Shown in pieces: positions 5,188-8,905 of a stretch of DNA of 8,905 nt (positions within the stretch are counted from its first letter, which is position 1; each line of letters begins with the position of its first letter). The stretch spans positions 1 to 8,905 of the forward strand of contig JAICKM010000249.1 in assembly GCA_025927935.1 (NCBI GenBank), in the 5' to 3' direction. Position numbers and translations under genes: made by a program. The DNA is from Chloroflexia bacterium. GTDB taxonomy: Bacteria > Chloroflexota > Chloroflexia > QHBQ01 > JADMIH01. Under the pieces are notes generated by a model. That model searched no databases, was not told where the DNA came from, and saw only the letters and a program-made list of their open reading frames with translations.

Positions 5188-5619
5188 TTACGCGGCGGGT
5201 TCCAGGCGGTTGATGCCCAGCACGCCCAGGGCAATGCCCAGGCCGCATTCGACCATCACGCCCAGAATGCCGATCCAGATATTGTCGCCAAAGGCGGCGA
5301 AAGCCAGGAGCCAGAGTACGAAGATGACTGCCGCGGTGACGAGCAAGACGGCCAGGGTCGCCAGCGCGAAGCCCGGCTGCGCCGAGAGCCGGCGATAGAG
5401 GAAAGCGCAGAAGGCCAGCAGGGCGAGCAGCAGCGGGATGCGGTCAATGGGGGTGTCGCGGGTGGTCAGCCAGAAAAACGAGGCCATCCCGGCCAGCACG
5501 GCGCAAAAGCCGGCCAGCAACAGCAGCCAGGGCACGACCTGGCGCCAGCGCCCGGCCTGGATCGCCTGCCAGAGCGCCTGGGTGTCGATTTCCGCGAGTG
5601 GGGGACGGCGGGCACGCAT
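5188..5619 (-). CDS. Small four-helix membrane protein of unknown function
   Basis: A 143-residue protein I do not recognise. A basic, soluble N-terminus (1-27, MRARRPPLAEIDTQALWQ...) is followed by four likely membrane helices at about 28-50 (VVPWLLLLAGFCAVLAGMAS), 60-76 (RIPLLLALLAFCAFLY), 84-110 (FALATLAVLLVTAAVIFVLW) and 113-136 (IWIGILGVMVECGLGIALGV). There are no catalytic motifs. The start lies seven bases after the meaB stop with no Shine-Dalgarno, so translation is probably coupled to meaB. The position between meaB and the formimidoyltransferase gene shows co-transcription but does not reveal a role. Confidence 0.75.
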   Translation of the reverse strand: MRARRPPLAEIDTQALWQAIQAGRWRQVVPWLLLLAGFCAVLAGMASFFWLTTRDTPIDRIPLLLALLAFCAFLYRRLSAQPGFALATLAVLLVTAAVIFVLWLLAFAAFGDNIWIGILGVMVECGLGIALGVLGINRLEPAA

Positions 5620-5626
5620 CGCAGCG

Positions 5627-6607
5627 TCAGCCGGTCAGCCGCGCGGCCAGATCGGCGGCTACGGTGGCCGGATCCAGCTCCCGGTGATCCATGCGCTCCA
5701 TGGACCCGGCAAACCAGGAGTCGCTGTCCATGATCGCCAGCAGGCGCGCGGTCACCAGTTCCTGCGCCCGGTCGAGCACTTCGGCGCGCAGCCGCGCCCG
5801 CGTGCGCTCGGCTCGCCGCCCACTGCCCTCCAGGTAGGCCCGGTGTTTGGCGACCTCGTCCAGCAGTTCGGGCACGCCCTTGCCACTGGCGGCCACCGTC
5901 TGCACGATGGGCGGGCGCCAGCCCTCGGTATGGGCCAGGCTCAACATGCCGCGCAGCGTGGTCGCCAGGCGGGACGCGCCCTCTCGATCCGCCTTGTTCA
6001 CCACCAGGATGTCGGCCACTTCCAGCACCCCGGCCTTGATTGCCTGCACATCGTCGCCCAGGCCGGGCACCTCGATCAGCAGCGTGGTATCGGCCAGCCC
6101 GGCCACGGCCACCTCGCCCTGGCCCACGCCGACTGTCTCGACGATGATCCAGTCGAACCCGAAGGCGTCGAGCACCCGCGCCACGTCGCCGGTGGTTGCG
6201 GCCAGCCCGCCCAGCACGCCGCGGCTCGCCATGCTGCGGATGAACACGCCCGGATCGGCGTGAAACTCCAGCATACGGATGCGGTCGCCCAGCAACGCCC
6301 CGCCGCTGATAGCCGAGGTCGGATCCACGGCGATGACGGCGACGGTCTCGCCGCGCGCCCGCAGCAGCTTGACGATCTGCGTGGTCAGCGTGGACTTGCC
6401 GCCGCCCGGCGGCCCGGTGATGCCGAGCAGGTAGGAGTGGCCGGTATGCGGGGTGATGGCGCGCAGCAGTTCCGCGGCTTCCGGGCGGCGGTTCTCCACG
6501 CGGGTGATGGCGCGGGTCAGCGCCAGCCGGTCGCCCCCCAGGATGCGCTCGGCCAGGCCGGCAGGCGCGGCAGGGGCCATGGCTGCGCCGGTGGACGGTC
6601 CCGTCAT
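5627..6607 (-). CDS. meaB: MeaB-type GTPase, chaperone of B12-dependent acyl-CoA mutase
   Basis: A 326-residue G3E-class P-loop GTPase of the MeaB/ArgK family. Known members protect B12-dependent methylmalonyl-CoA mutase, gate cofactor loading and drive release of damaged cobalamin. Motifs in order: Walker [10 protein letters not shown] (65-73), [17 protein letters not shown] (93-109) with the Asp95 metal site, the family block MASRGVLGG (126-134), ETVGVGQGE (157-165), and the guanine-specificity motif NKAD (204-207). The C-terminus ([15 protein letters not shown]) is the usual dimerisation tail. The length is typical. The switch sequence has G at 164, where related proteins usually have S (GQSE). 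The ATG overlaps the stop of the B12-binding subunit as ATGA, so the two are translationally coupled, as expected for a mutase and its chaperone. Older database names calling it an arginine/ornithine transport ATPase are misleading. Confidence 0.95.
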   Translation of the reverse strand: MTGPSTGAAMAPAAPAGLAERILGGDRLALTRAITRVENRRPEAAELLRAITPHTGHSYLLGITGPPGGGKSTLTTQIVKLLRARGETVAVIAVDPTSAISGGALLGDRIRMLEFHADPGVFIRSMASRGVLGGLAATTGDVARVLDAFGFDWIIVETVGVGQGEVAVAGLADTTLLIEVPGLGDDVQAIKAGVLEVADILVVNKADREGASRLATTLRGMLSLAHTEGWRPPIVQTVAASGKGVPELLDEVAKHRAYLEGSGRRAERTRARLRAEVLDRAQELVTARLLAIMDSDSWFAGSMERMDHRELDPATVAADLAARLTG

Positions 6608-7029
6608 GCGCCGGCCTCGGCCTCGGGCCGCACGTTCTCGCGGATAAAGGTGACCACTTCGGCCATGCTGGTGCCCGGCCCGAACACGCCCTTGATGCCC
6701 ATCTGGCGCACCGGTTCCACGTCGTCCGGCGGGATGATGCCGCCCGCGCAGACCAGGACATCGTCCATGCCGCGCTTGCGTAGCTCGTCGAGCACGCGCG
6801 GGAAGAGCGCCATGTGCGCCCCGCTGAGGATGGAGAGGCCGACGGCGTCCACGTCTTCTTGCAGCGCGGCTTCGGCGATCATCTCCGGCGTCTGGTGCAG
6901 CCCCGTGTAGATCACTTCCATGCCCGCGTCGCGCAGGGCGCGGGCGATGACCTTGGCGCCCCGATCATGCCCGTCCAGGCCCGGCTTGGCGACCAGCACG
7001 CGAATTTTGCGCTCCGTAGCAGTAACCAT
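6604..7029 (-). CDS. B12-binding small subunit of a methylmalonyl-CoA-mutase-type enzyme
   Basis: A 141-residue stand-alone cobalamin-binding domain. It carries the DxHxxG motif as DGHDRG (19-24), where His21 is the lower axial ligand of cobalt. SxL follows as SIL (66-68) within GLSILSGAH, then the CAGGIIP glycine pair (95-101) and [18 protein letters not shown] (116-133). With the separate large subunit at 8489-8905 it would form a two-subunit acyl-CoA mutase, as in archaeal methylmalonyl-CoA mutase and isobutyryl-CoA mutase. The reaction is a carbon-skeleton isomerisation of an acyl-CoA using adenosylcobalamin. The substrate is set by the large subunit, whose active-site part is missing here. 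The start at 7029 has only a weak AAGGGG about 11 bases upstream. It is the first gene of the operon, with a promoter at 7095-7123. Confidence 0.95.
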   Translation of the reverse strand: MVTATERKIRVLVAKPGLDGHDRGAKVIARALRDAGMEVIYTGLHQTPEMIAEAALQEDVDAVGLSILSGAHMALFPRVLDELRKRGMDDVLVCAGGIIPPDDVEPVRQMGIKGVFGPGTSMAEVVTFIRENVRPEAEAGA

Positions 7030-7255
7030 AGTGCGTTAGCCCCTTTGCTGAACGACCAATGTGCAGCGGCAACAAACACGGCTACCGCTACGTAATCATA
7101 ACCGAACGGCCCGGCTCCGGCAAGGATGCCTGCGCCGTGACGGAAGCCGGCGCCCGATGTTAATGTATTGGTATAGGTCATGCTGAGTTGGCCTTTGTAA
7201 ACGCTAGATTAGCGAGGAGCGCGGCTCCGTAGCACAGAAAGCATGGGAATGATCG
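7030..7255. other. 226-bp divergent intergenic region
   Basis: This lies between the mutase small-subunit start and the M50 protease start. It holds the minus-strand promoter at 7095-7123 and a small hairpin GGAGC-GCG-GCTCC (7216-7228) in the M50 leader. I found no convincing plus-strand -35/-10 pair for the protease. Confidence 0.55.
7095..7123 (-). promoter_or_regulatory. Putative sigma-70-type promoter of the mutase small subunit-meaB operon
   Basis: On the minus strand TTGCCG (7123-7118, four of six match consensus) and TATGAT (7100-7095, five of six) are separated by exactly 17 bases. Transcription would start near 7088, giving a leader of about 58 nt. That leader is too short for a cobalamin riboswitch, and no B12 box is seen in it. 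Confidence 0.6.
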
Positions 7256-8434
7256 ATGGATAGAGGGGTTTATAAGATCGCGACGATTGGTGGCATCGCC
7301 ATCAAAGTCCACTGGAGCTGGATCCTGGTGCTGTTGTTGTTCACCTTCCAACTGGCCGTGGGCTACTTCCCGCTGGAGATGCCGGGCGAGAACCCCGTGC
7401 TCTACTGGCTGCTGGGCCTGATCGCGTCGCTGCTGCTCTTCGTGTCGGTGCTGCTGCACGAGCTAAGCCACTCGTTCACGGCGCGGGCGCGCGGCCTTAA
7501 GGTGCGCGACATCACGCTCTTTATCTTCGGCGGCGTGTCCAATATCGAGCAGGAAGCGAAAAAGGCGAGCGACGAGTTCCTGATTGCGTTTGTCGGGCCG
7601 CTCACCAGTCTGATCCTGGCTGGGGTCTTCTTCGGCCTCGAACAGGTGGTCACGCCATCCATCGGGCATGTGGGGGCGGGTGCGGCAGCGGTGCTGCAAT
7701 ACCTGGCCTTCATCAATTTCATCCTGGCCCTGTTCAACCTGATCCCCGGCTTCCCGCTGGACGGCGGGCGCGTGCTGCGCTCGATCATCTGGGGTATCAC
7801 CCACAATTTCCAGCGGTCCACGCAACTAGCCGGCTTCGTCGGGCAGTTGGTAGCCTACGGCTTTATCTTCCTCGGCCTCTACCAGACTTTCTTCCTGGGC
7901 GATTTTGGCGGCGGGCTGTGGCTGGCCTTTATCGGCTGGTTCCTGCTGAACGCCGCCCAGCAAAGCGTCTCCGGCACCGTCATGCGCGAGACCCTGCGCG
8001 GCATCACGGCGGGCCAGGTGATGGAACCGGCCCCGCCGGTCGCCGCGCCCCACATGACCATTGCCCAACTGCTGACCCAGTTCATCCTGCCCTATAACGC
8101 CCGCGCCGTGCCCGTGGCCGAGGACGGCCGCCTGGTCGGCATCGTCACGCTGGGCGACATTAAGGACGTGGCGCAAGAGGAGTGGGGCATGGTCACGGTG
8201 GGCCAGCGCATGACCGGCCCCGACAAACTCAAGGTCGTGCATCCGCAAGACGATCTCCAGCGTGCGCTGGAACTGATCAACGAGGGCGACTTCGACCAGG
8301 TGCCGGTGGTGGACGCCACGGGCCGCCTCGTCGGCCTGCTGACCCGCGCCCATGTGCTGCAATGGCTGCAAATCCGCGACCAACTCAAGATGCAGCAGCA
8401 GGCACCGGGGCGCACCGGCACGCCGCCGGCATAA
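7256..8434 (+). CDS. M50 site-2 protease-type membrane metalloprotease with two CBS domains
   Basis: A 392-residue protein. The N-terminal half is a polytopic M50 (SpoIVFB/Rip-type) intramembrane zinc protease. The zinc-binding HELSH is at 68-72 in a hydrophobic helix (LLFVSVLLHELSHSFTA), and the second metal motif is NLIPGFPLDGGR (161-172) with Asp169. Further helices lie at about 20-40, 108-130, 143-163, 192-212 and 220-234. The C-terminal cytoplasmic half holds two CBS repeats (about 252-309 and 314-372, with MEPAP...GRLVGIVTLGDI and MTGPD...GRLVGLLTRAHV). These normally bind adenine nucleotides and regulate the protease. Substrates of this subgroup are mostly unknown; cleavage of membrane-anchored regulators is the family role. 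The ribosome-binding site is weak (GGGA). The gene sits, oppositely oriented, between the two mutase-subunit genes, with its own terminator. Confidence 0.94.
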   Translation: MDRGVYKIATIGGIAIKVHWSWILVLLLFTFQLAVGYFPLEMPGENPVLYWLLGLIASLLLFVSVLLHELSHSFTARARGLKVRDITLFIFGGVSNIEQEAKKASDEFLIAFVGPLTSLILAGVFFGLEQVVTPSIGHVGAGAAAVLQYLAFINFILALFNLIPGFPLDGGRVLRSIIWGITHNFQRSTQLAGFVGQLVAYGFIFLGLYQTFFLGDFGGGLWLAFIGWFLLNAAQQSVSGTVMRETLRGITAGQVMEPAPPVAAPHMTIAQLLTQFILPYNARAVPVAEDGRLVGIVTLGDIKDVAQEEWGMVTVGQRMTGPDKLKVVHPQDDLQRALELINEGDFDQVPVVDATGRLVGLLTRAHVLQWLQIRDQLKMQQQAPGRTGTPPA

Positions 8435-8439
8435 AACCG

Positions 8440-8468
8440 GGGCCGGGGAATCGCTCCCCGGCCCTTTT
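8440..8468 (+). terminator. Strong intrinsic terminator shared by converging genes
   Basis: GGGCCGGGGA (8440-8449) pairs perfectly with TCCCCGGCCC (8455-8464), leaving a 5-base loop, and TTTT follows (8465-8468). On the minus strand the stem is followed, three bases later, by TTTTA, so the hairpin can also end the mutase large-subunit transcript. It lies in the 54-bp gap between the two stop codons. Confidence 0.88.
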
Positions 8469-8474
8469 GCTATC

Positions 8475-8488
8475 TGCCGCTTGCCGCT
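8475..8488. repeat. 7-bp tandem duplication (TGCCGCT x2)
   Basis: Two exact copies of TGCCGCT abut the stop codon of the mutase large subunit. Two copies alone could be chance. The period matches the other heptamer repeats in the window. Confidence 0.4.
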
Positions 8489-8905
8489 CTAGACTACCGT
8501 GCTGAACTTCTGCACGCCGAAGACGCTGCGCAGCACGTCGGTGATCTCGCCCAGCGTGGCGTAGGCGTGGGCCGCCTCGATCAGCGCGGGCATTAAGTTC
8601 TCGGTGCCCTCGGCGGCGCGGCGGACGTGCTCCAGGGCGGCGGCGTAGCGCTCCGGGTCGCGTTCGCGGCGCAACCGGGCCAGGCGCTCGCGCTGGCGCT
8701 CCTCGCCGGTCGGGTCGATCTCCAGGATCGGGATCTCCAGGGGCTCGTCCAGCACATGCTTGTTCACGCCGACCACCGTCTTGGTGCGCGCATCAACCTG
8801 CTTCTGATACTCATAGGAGGCCCGCGCGATCTCGTCCTGGAAGAAGTTGGCTTCGATAGCCGGGATCACGCCACCCAGCGCGTTGATGCGGTCGAAGTAT
8901 TCGTA
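8489..8905 (-). CDS. Acyl-CoA (methylmalonyl-CoA-type) mutase large subunit, C-terminal end (cut by window edge)
   Basis: The last 138 residues of an acyl-CoA mutase large subunit; the rest lies beyond the right edge. The sequence reads in from the edge as YEYFDRINALGGVIPAIEAN, then FFQDEIARASYEYQKQVDAR, VVGVNKHV, EIPILEIDP, ERQRERLARLRRERD, GTENLMPALIEAAHAYATLG and EITDVLRSVFG. These match the conserved end of the catalytic (TIM-barrel plus linker) chain of two-subunit methylmalonyl-CoA mutases, which stops where single-chain enzymes continue into the B12 domain. Here that domain is the separate gene at 6604-7029. A GTG at 8869 is internal, not a start, because the frame and homology continue to the edge. 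Residues that distinguish methylmalonyl-, ethylmalonyl- and isobutyryl-CoA substrates are not in the window. Confidence 0.93.
   Translation of the reverse strand, partial: YEYFDRINALGGVIPAIEANFFQDEIARASYEYQKQVDARTKTVVGVNKHVLDEPLEIPILEIDPTGEERQRERLARLRRERDPERYAAALEHVRRAAEGTENLMPALIEAAHAYATLGEITDVLRSVFGVQKFSTVV

Noticed and set aside
5466..6761. Minus-strand frame of 431 codons overlapping meaB and the membrane protein
   Set aside because: It is an Arg/Gly-rich out-of-frame shadow of meaB. The true frame carries all the G motifs.
5438..6910. Long plus-strand reading frame (490 codons) opposite meaB
   Set aside because: It is antisense to the clear MeaB and B12-binding genes and has a low-complexity Gln/His/Arg-rich product, typical of the complement of GC-rich coding DNA.
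7030..7088. Cobalamin riboswitch controlling the mutase operon
   Set aside because: The leader below the predicted promoter is only about 58 nt and has no B12 box or terminator.

Overview
The window is GC-rich bacterial chromosome. It holds nine recognisable protein genes, two of them cut by the window edges. I see no rRNA, tRNA, CRISPR array, transposase or phage gene. The gene content suggests a Chloroflexota-like bacterium: a two-subunit coenzyme-B12 acyl-CoA mutase, a RodZ-type protein with a long Pro/Thr-rich extracellular linker, a rhomboid-free M50 protease with CBS domains, TATAAT-type promoters, and heptamer-repeat-rich intergenic spacers. That placement is inference, because no ribosomal marker is present.

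Left part (1-2581, all on the minus strand). In transcription order these are a DUF2520/Rossmann oxidoreductase-like gene (2581-1634), a RodZ-like membrane HTH protein (1374-373) with its own TATAAT promoter, and the start of yajQ (297-1, cut by the edge). A repeat-derived spacer of about 260 bp separates the DUF2520 gene from rodZ. In it, heptamer-repeat arms form an inverted repeat around a copy of a 32-bp dispersed repeat.

Middle (2582-4199). A 442-bp spacer lies between the divergent DUF2520 gene and a plus-strand alpha/beta hydrolase (3024-4025). On the minus strand it holds an extended -10 promoter, about 210 nt of GC-rich structured RNA, and a strong intrinsic terminator ending about 45 nt before the DUF2520 start. 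The 5' end of that RNA can pair with the 5' arm of the terminator, so the two folds exclude each other. This is the layout of a riboswitch or attenuator. I could not match it to a known class, and it is the best candidate here for something undescribed. The same spacer carries a dispersed palindrome and a 7-bp tandem repeat. Downstream of the hydrolase is a 74-nt near-perfect palindrome whose left arm contains the second copy of the 32-bp repeat.

Right part (4200-8905). A minus-strand operon reads: B12-binding small subunit of a methylmalonyl-CoA-mutase-type enzyme (7029-6604), meaB GTPase chaperone (overlapping by 4 nt), a small four-helix membrane protein (7 nt gap), and glutamate formimidoyltransferase (79 nt gap). 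A TTGCCG-17-TATGAT promoter precedes it. A plus-strand M50 site-2-protease with two CBS domains (7256-8434) separates this operon from the mutase large subunit (8905-8489, only its C-terminal end is in the window). The M50 gene and the large-subunit gene converge on one GC-rich hairpin terminator, so the two mutase subunits appear to be transcribed separately.

Together the mutase subunits and MeaB form a B12-dependent acyl-CoA mutase module. The carbon-skeleton substrate cannot be decided, because the substrate-binding N-terminal part of the large subunit lies outside the window.
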